Shown in pieces: positions 1 to 7,476 of a stretch of DNA of 10,262 bases. Made by a program: the position numbers and the translations under genes. The notes under the pieces were generated by a model that saw only the letters and a program-made list of their open reading frames with translations, had not been told where the DNA came from and ran no database searches. Position 1 is the first letter of the stretch. Each line of letters opens with the position of its first letter. Source of the stretch: Chloroflexota bacterium. GTDB lineage: Bacteria; Chloroflexota; Dehalococcoidia; GIF9; UBA5629. The DNA is taken from NCBI GenBank assembly GCA_026389655.1, contig JAPLHL010000098.1, positions 1 to 10,262 on the forward strand, in the 5' to 3' direction.

Positions 1-7
1 GCAGCAG

Positions 8-35
8 ATTGCCACAGGGCTGCGCCCTTCGCAAT
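8..35. repeat. Imperfect palindrome resembling a dispersed intergenic repeat
   Basis: The arms ATTGC (8-12) and GCAAT (31-35) flank an inner perfect stem AGGGC (16-20) / GCCCT (24-28) with a 3-base loop, so the whole stretch folds as one hairpin with a small asymmetric internal bulge. It lies about 50 bp past the stop of the permease gene, where the minus-strand operon ends. No T-run follows on the minus strand, so it is not a classic intrinsic terminator. From memory, palindromes of this look (CATTGCGA...GGCAATC on the minus strand) are scattered between genes of many environmental bacteria. Only one copy is in this window, so the repeat status is inferred. Confidence 0.45.
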
Positions 36-83
36 GACATGGGGGACTTGTTTAGAGGTTAGCTCTTAAAGCTTAGAATTAAA

Positions 84-1289
84 TCACTCGTGTCTCAGCG
101 ATTCTATAGGGTCAAGCCTTGCCGCACGGAAAGCCGGGTACGTACCGGAAATAAGGCCCGTTCCGATTGAAACACCAAGGGCGACAACAACGATAGTCAA
201 GGATATCTCCGCTTTAATTGTGGTTGTCCCCAGGGTAATGTTACCCATCAATAACCCTCCCGCTATCGCCAGTCCCAGCCCCACCATGCCTCCGGTCAGG
301 CTGATTGCCGCCGCCTCTATTAAAAATTGCAGTAATATGTCACGCCTCTTGGCCCCGATGGCTTTACGGATGCCGATCTCACGGGTGCGCTCGGTTACCG
401 AGACCAGCATGATATTCATGATTCCGATACCGCCCACCAGCAGCGAGATGGCGCCCACTGCGCCCATGAATATTGAAAAACCGGCCAGCGTTGCCTGCAT
501 GCTTGCCAGCGTCTCTCGCATATCAGTGATCGTGAAATCGTCTGCTGCCCCGGTCCTGATAAAATGCCGTGCCCGCAGCACCGTTGTCACTTCAGCAATG
601 GCTGAATCTACCGAATCCGAGTTGATGGCATTGACAGCGATCATCTGTATGCTGGTACCTCCTGTTATCTTGGACTGCATGGTAGTCAGCGGCATCAGCA
701 AATAGCTGTCTCCCCCGAACCCGCCGAGCTTCCCTAGTGTGCCGACGACCGTGAATTTGGCGCCCGCCACGCGGATGCTCTTTCCAACCGGGGCAACGGT
801 GCCGAACAGGTCGGTAGCCGACTGGTAACCCAGTAATACCACGTTCTGTCTTGCTGTCAGGTCGGCGTCGGTTATAAACCTGCCCTGGTCTATCTGGTAA
901 TTTCTGATCTTTGTTATTGATGGTGTCGCGCCGTAGGCCGTTATATTCGAGTTATTATTGCCATACTGGACGCTTACCCTGCTTGAAAGCAGGGGTGATA
1001 CCACGCTTATCGACGGCGCGAGCGTCTTGTCTTTGAGCGCTTCGGCATCGTCCAGGGTCAGTGGCCTCAGCGTGGTTATTGTCTTATCTGACGAACTGGA
1101 TATATAGAGTGCGCTGGCCCCCATGTTATTGAATGTCTCTGTCATGCTTGTCTGGAACCCCTGTCCCAGTGCAACCAGCAATACGACTGCGCACACGCCG
1201 ATCACCATGCCCAGCATCGTGAGCGACGACCTCATCTTGTTGGCAAATATCGATTGCCAGGCTGTTTTAACGCTTTCCCAGAAACTCAC
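84..1289 (-). CDS. MacB-type ABC transporter permease (FtsX fold)
   Basis: This is the membrane subunit of a MacB/type VII ABC exporter, 401 residues, close to the usual 400 for the stand-alone permease. One N-terminal membrane segment (about 22-44) is followed by a roughly 220-residue extracytoplasmic domain of MacB_PCD type, then three C-terminal segments (about 271-296, 326-350 and 363-384). Family hallmarks are visible: the cytoplasmic coupling stretch ERTREIGIRKAIGAKRRDI after the second segment, and the C-terminal YPAFRAARLDPIESLRHE. The start is GTG, overlapping the ATPase stop by four bases (GTGA), which implies translational coupling. It should pair with the ATPase encoded just upstream and be coupled to the lipoprotein adaptors. 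Substrate cannot be read from sequence; relatives export macrolides, peptides or lipoproteins. I therefore give no gene symbol. Confidence 0.93.
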   Translation of the reverse strand: MSFWESVKTAWQSIFANKMRSSLTMLGMVIGVCAVVLLVALGQGFQTSMTETFNNMGASALYISSSSDKTITTLRPLTLDDAEALKDKTLAPSISVVSPLLSSRVSVQYGNNNSNITAYGATPSITKIRNYQIDQGRFITDADLTARQNVVLLGYQSATDLFGTVAPVGKSIRVAGAKFTVVGTLGKLGGFGGDSYLLMPLTTMQSKITGGTSIQMIAVNAINSDSVDSAIAEVTTVLRARHFIRTGAADDFTITDMRETLASMQATLAGFSIFMGAVGAISLLVGGIGIMNIMLVSVTERTREIGIRKAIGAKRRDILLQFLIEAAAISLTGGMVGLGLAIAGGLLMGNITLGTTTIKAEISLTIVVVALGVSIGTGLISGTYPAFRAARLDPIESLRHE

Positions 1290-1954
1290 CGCTTTTTATC
1301 CTCGATGATTTTGCCGTCCCTGATGTAAATAGTTCTATGTGTATAGGCGGCTATATCTTCTTCATGTGTGACTATCACGATTGTAATGCCCTTCTTGTTC
1401 AGATCGGTGAACAGGCTCATGATGCTGTGGCTGGTGGTTGTATCCAGGTTTCCTGTTGGTTCGTCCGCCAGTATCACTTTGGGGTTGTTTATCAAAGCGC
1501 GCGCTATCGCCACGCGCTGCTTTTCACCGCCGGACATCTCCTGCGGTTTATGTATGGCCCTGTTGGAGAGTCCAACCGCCTCAAGCGCTTCCATGGCTTT
1601 CTGGTGCCTGTGGTTGCCCCCGGCGTAGATCAGCGGCAGTTCAACATTCTGCAGGGCGCTGACCTTTGGTAACAGGTTATAGGACTGGAAAACGAACCCG
1701 AGTTTCTCGTTTCTGATTGCCGCCAGCTGGTCATCTGCCAGCTTGGCCACATCTTCCCCGTCAAGGCGGTAAACGCCTTCGGTCGGACGGTCCAGGCATC
1801 CCACGATGTTCATCATGGTGGATTTGCCCGATCCTGAAGCGCCCATGATGGATACCATCTCGCCCTTCTCGCAATTGAAGGAGATGTCATCCAGGCCTGT
1901 CACTTTCACTGGGCCCAGGTCATATATTTTCGATACATTAGTCAATTCAATCAT
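1286..1954 (-). CDS. ABC transporter ATP-binding protein (MacB/LolD type)
   Basis: A 222-residue cytoplasmic ATPase that powers the adjacent FtsX-type permease. All nucleotide-binding motifs are intact: Walker [10 protein letters not shown] (38-46), Q-loop glutamine 90 in [10 protein letters not shown], signature MSGGEKQRV (140-148), Walker B VILADEP (160-166), D-loop NLD (169-171) and H-loop histidine 197 in VTHEED. The signature reads SGGEK rather than the more common SGGQQ, a variation seen in the family. The length and the NLLP sequence after the Q-loop are typical of the MacB/LolD/FtsE group. It starts at ATG 41 bp after the second adaptor gene, with only a weak ribosome site, and overlaps the permease start by four bases. 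Function as an exporter ATPase is secure; the cargo is unknown. Confidence 0.95.
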   Translation of the reverse strand: MIELTNVSKIYDLGPVKVTGLDDISFNCEKGEMVSIMGASGSGKSTMMNIVGCLDRPTEGVYRLDGEDVAKLADDQLAAIRNEKLGFVFQSYNLLPKVSALQNVELPLIYAGGNHRHQKAMEALEAVGLSNRAIHKPQEMSGGEKQRVAIARALINNPKVILADEPTGNLDTTTSHSIMSLFTDLNKKGITIVIVTHEEDIAAYTHRTIYIRDGKIIEDKKR

Positions 1955-1995
1955 CTTAGTTGTCCATATATTAGTAATTTTATTGAGGTAACCTG

Positions 1996-3684
1996 TTACC
2001 TTAGCGCGCCCATGGCGCCGCCTCTGCTGGTAGTGGTCTTAGTACCAAGGGTCTGTGTGGTGACTACCTGCACTTTCTCACCTTCGCTCAGTCCGGACTT
2101 GACCTCTGCATATTCAAAATTCTGCAGGCCGATAGTTACTCTTCTCATCTCCGTCGTGCCGTCGCTCTTTACGACTGTTATCATCGATCCGCCCGGTGTA
2201 CTGATTATTACCGATAGCGGCACCAGCAGTGCATTGGTAGCGCTGGATATCTTGATTTCAGCGGTAGAGGTCAGGCCGCCCTTGAGTGGGGCGTCGGTCG
2301 GGTCCAGCTTAATATGCACATTGAATTTAATGACATTGCCGCTTTTTGCCCCGTAAGGGGAGATGAACTGGACTGTACCGGTGAGCACCTTGCCGGAGAT
2401 GGCGTCGATGGTTATGCTCGCCTTTTGTCCCTGTTTGACCTTCATGATATCGATCTCATCAACTGTGCCGGTAAACCTTATAGTATTGGTGTCGACCAGC
2501 TGGACGGCCGTCCTGGATGAGTAGTCCTGGGACGAGAGCACATACGATTTTTTCAGGTCAACTGCAACAACGGTGCCGTCCGAAGGAGTAATGATAGCTG
2601 TCTGCATGATCTGCTGCTTGGCTTTATACAGCGCCACTTCAGCCGATTGAAGGCTGAGATTATACTGCTGCAGAGTTTTCCAACCGATGCTGCCGCCGCT
2701 CTCGAAAATCAGCGTCTGGTTTTGCAGCACGTCGCTGCCTACAGCCAGGTTAAGCTTGGCCGTATACAGCCTCTTGGCTGCTTCAATTGGGATGGCCTCT
2801 CCACTGGCTATATATTGCTGCAGGTCTTCGAGGTACCGCATGGAAGCCTGTAAAAATTCTCCGCTTGTCTGGGTATCCGGGTACTTGAACGTTTGCCTGT
2901 CCTTGAGATATACGGCGCTGTTGGCCTTTTCTGCGGCGACCATCATTTCTCCCCGGGCAGTGTTGAATGCGGGGCCTGCTTTGGCGTAATCTCCCGTTTT
3001 CATATAGCCGCTTACGGTCAGCAGCGTTTCGCGGTAATTCTTAAGGTAATCTATAATGGCTGCGTAATCCGGAGACAGGGCCTCCGAGCTGCCGGCGAAA
3101 ATGTCGGGCGACCAAAGGGAGTTGGTCTTGGCGCCCGCCAGCACGGCGGCGTTGGGACGTGTTGAGATAAGGTCTTCACAAACCTCTACGTCGAAATATG
3201 CCTGGATAAGGTTGTAGCCGGCTTCTTTGTAATTCCCTTCATTGTAATAGCTCAATGCGGCGTCGATGTCCTTCTGCGCTTCCTCCATCATGCGCGGAAT
3301 GCTTAAGTCGGGGTAGTAATAAGGCAGGTGGTCAGTATCGCATACAAATGTAATATTATTCTTGGACGTTTCAATGCTGAATAAAGCTGATTCAATTGCA
3401 TTTATCTGCGACGAGTTGTCCAGCATTGCCAGCAGGGCGCCTCGCTTGACTATGTCGCCTTCCTCGACCAGTATCTGCTCCACCTGGCCGGTGGTGCCGA
3501 ATTTCAGGTCGAATTCGTTTGGCATTTCGAGCTTACCTTCGCTGGTGACCACTATATTGATGTCTCCGCGTTTTACCTCGACCGTCTGTCCCGGGGTTAA
3601 AGTCTGCGCGCTGGAGCACCCGCCCAGCAGGGCCGGTGTCAAAGTAATTGTAAGTATCAGTAAAGTAAATAATATTTTTTTCAT
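1996..3684 (-). CDS. MacA/HlyD-family efflux adaptor lipoprotein (second of a tandem pair)
   Basis: A 562-residue adaptor linking the ABC permease to the outside of the membrane. The signal peptide ends in LLGGC, giving a lipid-modified Cys23. A biotinyl-lipoyl half (about 40-89, with GQVEQILVEEGDIVKRGALL) is matched by a second half starting near 363 (ITPSDGTVVAV). A beta-barrel follows (about 395-480, GTVDEID, ISPYGAKSGNVIKF), then the membrane-proximal domain (about 484-545). The segment between the lipoyl halves (about 90-362) is far longer than usual and helical, with TPR-like phrases YYNEGNYKEAGYNLIQAYF and YMKTGDYAKAG instead of a clear heptad hairpin. It starts four bases after the first adaptor's stop, and its ribosome site AGGTAA includes that stop codon. 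Its C-terminal third is clearly paralogous to its upstream neighbour. Family membership is firm, cargo unknown. Confidence 0.9.
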   Translation of the reverse strand: MKKILFTLLILTITLTPALLGGCSSAQTLTPGQTVEVKRGDINIVVTSEGKLEMPNEFDLKFGTTGQVEQILVEEGDIVKRGALLAMLDNSSQINAIESALFSIETSKNNITFVCDTDHLPYYYPDLSIPRMMEEAQKDIDAALSYYNEGNYKEAGYNLIQAYFDVEVCEDLISTRPNAAVLAGAKTNSLWSPDIFAGSSEALSPDYAAIIDYLKNYRETLLTVSGYMKTGDYAKAGPAFNTARGEMMVAAEKANSAVYLKDRQTFKYPDTQTSGEFLQASMRYLEDLQQYIASGEAIPIEAAKRLYTAKLNLAVGSDVLQNQTLIFESGGSIGWKTLQQYNLSLQSAEVALYKAKQQIMQTAIITPSDGTVVAVDLKKSYVLSSQDYSSRTAVQLVDTNTIRFTGTVDEIDIMKVKQGQKASITIDAISGKVLTGTVQFISPYGAKSGNVIKFNVHIKLDPTDAPLKGGLTSTAEIKISSATNALLVPLSVIISTPGGSMITVVKSDGTTEMRRVTIGLQNFEYAEVKSGLSEGEKVQVVTTQTLGTKTTTSRGGAMGALR

Positions 3685-3688
3685 GTTA

Positions 3689-5902
3689 TTACCTGCCTGG
3701 GGGCGGGCCGCCTCCGCCTCCGCCTCCGCCTAGCCCTCCCATGGTCGTTCTTACAGGGGCGCCGGTGGCCTTGTCTTCCACGATTACCTTGTCTCCCTCG
3801 TTCAATCCGCTTACTATCTGTATATATTGCGTGTTTTGCACTCCGGTCGTGACTTTCTTTTTCTCCTGCTGGCCTGTTGTGCTGTTCATGACGGTTACGA
3901 AGGAGCCGTCGGTAGCAGTTGTTACAGCCGAAATCGGCAGCATCAGCGCATTTTCAACAGTAGATATTGCAACGTCGGCTGAGGCCGTTAGCCCGCCCTT
4001 AAGGTCAACATCTGTGGGGTCAAGCAGAACTGTTATGTTGAATTTGACCACGCTGCCGCTGGTGGCCCCGTATGGAGATATGAAAGACACCCGGCCGGGG
4101 AAGGTTTTGTCTGATATTGCATCTATGCTGACCGTGGCCTTCTGCCCCGTTTTTATTTTCAGGATGTCGATCTCGTCCACGGTACCTGTGAATTTTATCT
4201 GTGATGTATCTACAATCTGGATAGTTTTCGATGAATAATCCATGGCCGAAAGGACGTCGTTATTTTTCACGCCCACGCTAACTACTATTCCGTCGAACGG
4301 GGCCATGATAACCGTCTTAAGGAAGTCGTCCCTCTTGTTGCCCAGGTCTACCAGTGACTTGGCCAGGTCGATTTTATACTGCTGCTCGGCTTTCAGCGAC
4401 AGGCCGTGCTGGAGCACGTAGTCATTCGTGCCCAGTATGCCGTTGCACAGCTCCATGTAATGCTTCGCTATACGCAGGTTATCGTCCAGTTCCTGCGAGT
4501 TAAGGCCCCCGGTCTCTATCCCTTTCAGCGCGGCATTGAGTTTCTCATCGGCTGCCCCGTAAAGGTAAAGGCAGATATCCTGGCCGTAGATTTTCGTATC
4601 ATTGCGTACTTTAATCACGTTATAATTGGTGATGATGGACTTGCCCAGCTCGTTCATGGTAGTGAGCATGGGTCCGTACAGAGGGGCGGCCTCAGAGTAT
4701 TTTTTCTGGGTGAGCAGGTCCCTGGCAGCGGCAATATCCGCCTCTCCCTGCCTGATATCCTTGACCAGCCTGCGCAGGGTCTGCACGTAGTAGCCTGCGA
4801 ACGATCCTTCCTGCTGTATGAGGAAAGACATCTCGTTCTCGTCGTTTATGGCCGGTGCGGTGTTGCCCAGGCCTGACTCAGGGTTCTCGATCGTATCCTC
4901 GATTATCTTTGCTGTCGCTTCCAGGTCTGCTAATGCCACGTACATTTCGGATGACGCAGAAGTATAGTTCTCGGACAGAAAATACGAGTAGGCGTTGACC
5001 ACCTCATTTTGCGCCCAGTTGAATGAATTCAAGGAGGTGGCGTTCGGGTAATAGCCTTGGTAGACCGGGGTGATAACCTCGCCTTCGGGGGCGGTTAGTG
5101 TAGTTGTGACTGTAGTTTTTTCAACGCTTACAGTTGTGTCTGCTTTTGTAGTATTAATAAGTGTCTCAAATGGAACCGTACCTGCTGTAATTGTCCCAAG
5201 CGACGTGGATGTTGTCGTTGTTCCCCATATCAGCGTAATAGGGTCTTGGTGAGGTACAGTCACCGCCTGAGTCACGTCCATATTCAGCCCATTAGGAGTA
5301 TATATAATGCTTGTAGTTGTAGTTTCGGTAGTGGTTTTAGTAGTAGTTATAGTGCCAGACTTATCTGCTGTCGGCGTAGTGCCCGTTGATTTTGTATCTT
5401 CAGTATGGCCGGCTGCTGGCACACCAGTAGTACCTGAAGGTGTTAATATTGTTTCTGATGTTGTTGTAGTAGTGGGTCCAGTTGTTGCCGTTACTCCGTT
5501 CGCCTCCCAAACATTCCCCGGAAACTGCGGCAGCCGGGGCACTTTCTCATACAGGTTGGCCAGTACGTTCTGCACGCTGATATTGGCTGATTTAATGTCC
5601 AGCATCTGCGTGGTGTCTTCCAATGTGGCCATGATGGCGCCGGCTTTAACGCGGTCGCCTTCTTGCACCAGTACGTCTTTTACATTGCCTGATGCGCCGA
5701 ACGCCAGTGAGGATGTTTCGGGCATGACCAGATTGCCGTCCACCGAGACGGTTGTAGAAATATTGCCGCTCACTACTGCAACCTGCCTGGTAGAAACTAC
5801 TGCGCTCTTCTTGGCCGTAGTCGAAGCCGTGCAGCTTGCAGTCGAAATAAGCAGCATACCTGCAAACAGGAAGGGAGCCATATTTTTGAAGATTTTATAC
5901 AT
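3689..5902 (-). CDS. MacA/HlyD-family efflux adaptor lipoprotein with Thr-rich insert (first of a tandem pair)
   Basis: A 737-residue adaptor, much longer than the 350-420 typical of MacA. The signal peptide ends at LLISTASC; Cys24 is probably lipidated although threonine at -3 is not a consensus lipobox residue. Lipoyl half one lies at about 45-95 (GNVKDVLVQEGDRVKAGAI) and half two starts near 533 (APFDGIVVSV). The barrel and membrane-proximal domains fill about 565-710, with GTVDEID and ISPYGATSGSVVKF shared with the downstream paralogue. Residues about 137-278 are Thr/Ser-rich low-complexity sequence. Residues about 290-520 are helical with motifs like FLSENYTSASSEM and LTQKKYSEAAPLY. The tail is a glycine run ending PPPGR. 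The ATG at 5902 has only a weak ribosome site; an internal ATG at codon 8 would cut into the signal peptide and is less likely. A 137-bp gap separates it from the kinase. Confidence 0.88.
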   Translation of the reverse strand: MYKIFKNMAPFLFAGMLLISTASCTASTTAKKSAVVSTRQVAVVSGNISTTVSVDGNLVMPETSSLAFGASGNVKDVLVQEGDRVKAGAIMATLEDTTQMLDIKSANISVQNVLANLYEKVPRLPQFPGNVWEANGVTATTGPTTTTTSETILTPSGTTGVPAAGHTEDTKSTGTTPTADKSGTITTTKTTTETTTTSIIYTPNGLNMDVTQAVTVPHQDPITLIWGTTTTSTSLGTITAGTVPFETLINTTKADTTVSVEKTTVTTTLTAPEGEVITPVYQGYYPNATSLNSFNWAQNEVVNAYSYFLSENYTSASSEMYVALADLEATAKIIEDTIENPESGLGNTAPAINDENEMSFLIQQEGSFAGYYVQTLRRLVKDIRQGEADIAAARDLLTQKKYSEAAPLYGPMLTTMNELGKSIITNYNVIKVRNDTKIYGQDICLYLYGAADEKLNAALKGIETGGLNSQELDDNLRIAKHYMELCNGILGTNDYVLQHGLSLKAEQQYKIDLAKSLVDLGNKRDDFLKTVIMAPFDGIVVSVGVKNNDVLSAMDYSSKTIQIVDTSQIKFTGTVDEIDILKIKTGQKATVSIDAISDKTFPGRVSFISPYGATSGSVVKFNITVLLDPTDVDLKGGLTASADVAISTVENALMLPISAVTTATDGSFVTVMNSTTGQQEKKKVTTGVQNTQYIQIVSGLNEGDKVIVEDKATGAPVRTTMGGLGGGGGGGGPPPGR
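5069..5494 (-). other. Thr-rich low-complexity segment within the first adaptor
   Basis: This covers adaptor residues about 137-278. The coding strand is rich in ACT/ACA/ACC codons, giving runs such as TTTTT, KTTTETTTTS and TTVTTTLT, broken by short ordinary phrases. The downstream paralogue has no such segment at the matching position. It probably forms an extended, flexible extracytoplasmic linker, possibly glycosylated. That role is inference; the composition is seen directly. Confidence 0.8.
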
Positions 5903-6039
5903 ATTTATACTCGATTATGCGTCTCGATGATTTTTGCAATTAAAAAAGATTATCAAGAAATTATTAATATTTTATTTGGGGCGTAGCTTTATATCTGCAA
6001 TTATTAATGTATCTGGCACAAACTTATTTATTATAGCAC
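5903..6039. other. AT-rich intergenic gap between kinase and adaptor genes
   Basis: This 137-bp gap is the widest within the minus-strand block and the most likely site of an internal promoter for the exporter genes. It contains two direct repeats: AATTATTAAT at 5959-5968 and 5999-6008 (40 bp apart), and TGCAATTA at 5935-5942 and 5996-6003 (61 bp apart). OmpR-family regulators commonly bind direct repeats, but AT-rich sequence yields such repeats by chance. I could not pick a convincing -35/-10 pair. No terminator hairpin is evident. Confidence 0.35.
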
Positions 6040-6618
6040 TTACTTTGAAACAGGGATGGTGAAGGAGAAGCGGCTGCCTTTGCCTGTTTCGCTTTGCGCG
6101 GTTATTTTACCGCCGTGCGCTTCCACGAAAGACCTGGCGATTGTCAGTCCCAGGCCGGTACCGCCGGTAGCTCTTGTCCTGGATTTATCAACGCGGTGGA
6201 AGCGCTCGAAGATATTCTGCAGCTCGTCGGCGGGTATGCCCTCACCTGTATCGGTCACGCTCATCTCAATCATGTCCCCGTTCTCTATGGCGGCCACTGT
6301 TATAGCGCCCCCCTTGGGAGTATGTGCAATAGCGTTTTCCATCAAGTTGAGTAATACCTGCTTTATGCGCAGGAAATCCACGTAAACTTCAGGCAGGCCG
6401 GCAGGAACGTCCCTGTTCAGCGATAGCCCTTTGCCTGCTGCTTTGGCCTGAACGGCGGACATTGCCTGGTTGATCAGGTCAGGCGCCTCTTCTATCTCGC
6501 AGTAGAGTTTTAGCTCACCTGCTTCGGCCAGGCTTAGCTCCTGGAGATCATCGATCAACCGGGAGAGCAGCATGGTCTCGTCATATATTGAGCCGATGGT
6601 TTTCTCATCGGGACGCAT
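6040..6618 (-). CDS. Histidine kinase C-terminal fragment (HATPase domain, H-box missing)
   Basis: A 192-residue fragment carrying the catalytic half of a sensor kinase. Residues 1-33 match the second helix of a HisKA domain ([31 protein letters not shown]). The HATPase domain is complete: N-box [11 protein letters not shown] (91-101), G1 DTGEGIP (123-129), F-box [10 protein letters not shown] (137-146) and G2 [10 protein letters not shown] (152-161). No phosphoacceptor H-box is present. The ATG shares one base with the stop of the preceding sensor frame (TAATG) and has no ribosome site of its own, so any translation would depend on coupling or reinitiation. Read upstream in the same frame, the DNA encodes HEIRDSV before this ATG, but there is no start codon before the next stop. 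It is best read as the 3' part of a kinase gene broken by deletion; a working stand-alone ATPase fragment is less likely. Confidence 0.8.
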   Translation of the reverse strand: MRPDEKTIGSIYDETMLLSRLIDDLQELSLAEAGELKLYCEIEEAPDLINQAMSAVQAKAAGKGLSLNRDVPAGLPEVYVDFLRIKQVLLNLMENAIAHTPKGGAITVAAIENGDMIEMSVTDTGEGIPADELQNIFERFHRVDKSRTRATGGTGLGLTIARSFVEAHGGKITAQSETGKGSRFSFTIPVSK

Positions 6619-7475
6619 TACGCTGTCACGTATTTCATGTCGCGGCGCAGCTGTATGTCCCGTTCCAGGTTGGCGGCCATCGAGTTAAAGGTTATCGCCA
6701 TATCACCTATTTCGCTCTTGTCCGTAATTTTTACCCTCTGCGACAGGTCACCTTTCCCCCATTTCTGGGCTGCCACTGTCAGCGCCCTGACAGGGAAAAG
6801 CATATTCCGTGATATAAAAAATGTGACGCCCAGCGCCACGATTACAGCCAGCACGGCGCCGATGATGAAATAGCGGCCTATCTCATTATAGAGCAGCTGC
6901 AGCGCAGTCAGGCCGATTTCGTTCTGTGTTAAGGGCATAAGATACACTCGCCCTATCACGTTGGCATTGGAGTCCTGGGACGGAGACGGTTCGCCTGGCG
7001 GTTGGGGTGCTGTCAGTCCAGGCATGACAAACAAAGATGGTTCGTCCTGTGCGCCCTTGGAGTCCGGTGGACCGGCTGCCATGGAATCGGGTTTGGCTGG
7101 GCCTTTGGGCGGCAAAGTCACAGGTCTGCTGATGAATTTATTCAGGTCCGGCTGTATTGCGGATGAAGCAGAGCTTGAATCTATCGCTGAATCTGTAATT
7201 ATCTTACCGGTGTTATCGGTCAATATTATGCGGTAATTGAATTGCTCTCCAACCTGCTTAAGCAAATAATCTATGCCGTCCCAGTTTTGGTGGATAATGT
7301 AGTAGTCAGTGACCACGTACTGTATACGTCCCATGACCATGTGCTCCACACGGTCGCCGAATTTCTGGATTTGCCCGGTGGTGGTCTGCCAGATCATAAA
7401 GAAAACCGCCCCGATGGTCAGCAGGATGACCAGTGTAAAGGCGAGCAACAGGCGGAATTGGAGGGTATGCCTCAT
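6618..7475 (-). CDS. Histidine kinase N-terminal fragment (sensor and HAMP domains, truncated)
   Basis: A 285-residue membrane sensor fragment. It has a first membrane segment (about 9-29), an extracytoplasmic domain of about 170 residues with a Pro/Ser/Gly-rich stretch (about 117-172), a second membrane segment (about 202-222) and a HAMP domain (about 223-275, [22 protein letters not shown]...[16 protein letters not shown]). It ends at RRDMKYVTA. In intact relatives RRDM is followed at once by a VADVAHELRTPL-type H-box, so the protein stops exactly where phosphotransfer should begin. It starts one base after the response-regulator stop, with a ribosome site GAGG upstream, so the two are translated as an operon. 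Together with the next frame it would make a kinase of ordinary length. The signal sensed is unknown. Confidence 0.82.
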   Translation of the reverse strand: MRHTLQFRLLLAFTLVILLTIGAVFFMIWQTTTGQIQKFGDRVEHMVMGRIQYVVTDYYIIHQNWDGIDYLLKQVGEQFNYRIILTDNTGKIITDSAIDSSSASSAIQPDLNKFISRPVTLPPKGPAKPDSMAAGPPDSKGAQDEPSLFVMPGLTAPQPPGEPSPSQDSNANVIGRVYLMPLTQNEIGLTALQLLYNEIGRYFIIGAVLAVIVALGVTFFISRNMLFPVRALTVAAQKWGKGDLSQRVKITDKSEIGDMAITFNSMAANLERDIQLRRDMKYVTA

Positions 7476-7476
7476 A

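Noticed and set aside
220..705. A 161-codon plus-strand frame opposite the permease
   Set aside because: It is antisense to a well-supported permease gene, and its composition (Met-, Pro- and Ser-rich) is that of a shadow frame.
3705..3735. Tandem CCTCCG repeats as a microsatellite or CRISPR-like array
   Set aside because: They encode the polyglycine tail of the adaptor and have no spacer structure.
4406..4876. A 156-codon plus-strand frame opposite the first adaptor
   Set aside because: It lies wholly inside the adaptor gene on the other strand and shows no recognisable domain.
5307..5930. A 207-codon plus-strand frame rich in Val
   Set aside because: The Val-rich runs are simply the antisense of the Thr codons in the adaptor's low-complexity segment; there is no ribosome site.
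5903..6039. Intrinsic terminator between kinase and adaptor
   Set aside because: T-runs occur but no GC-rich stem precedes them on the minus strand.
6618..6640. Programmed ribosomal frameshift joining the two kinase halves
   Set aside because: A -1 shift near the junction would join the frames, but there is no slippery heptamer and the product would still lack the LRTPL part of the H-box.
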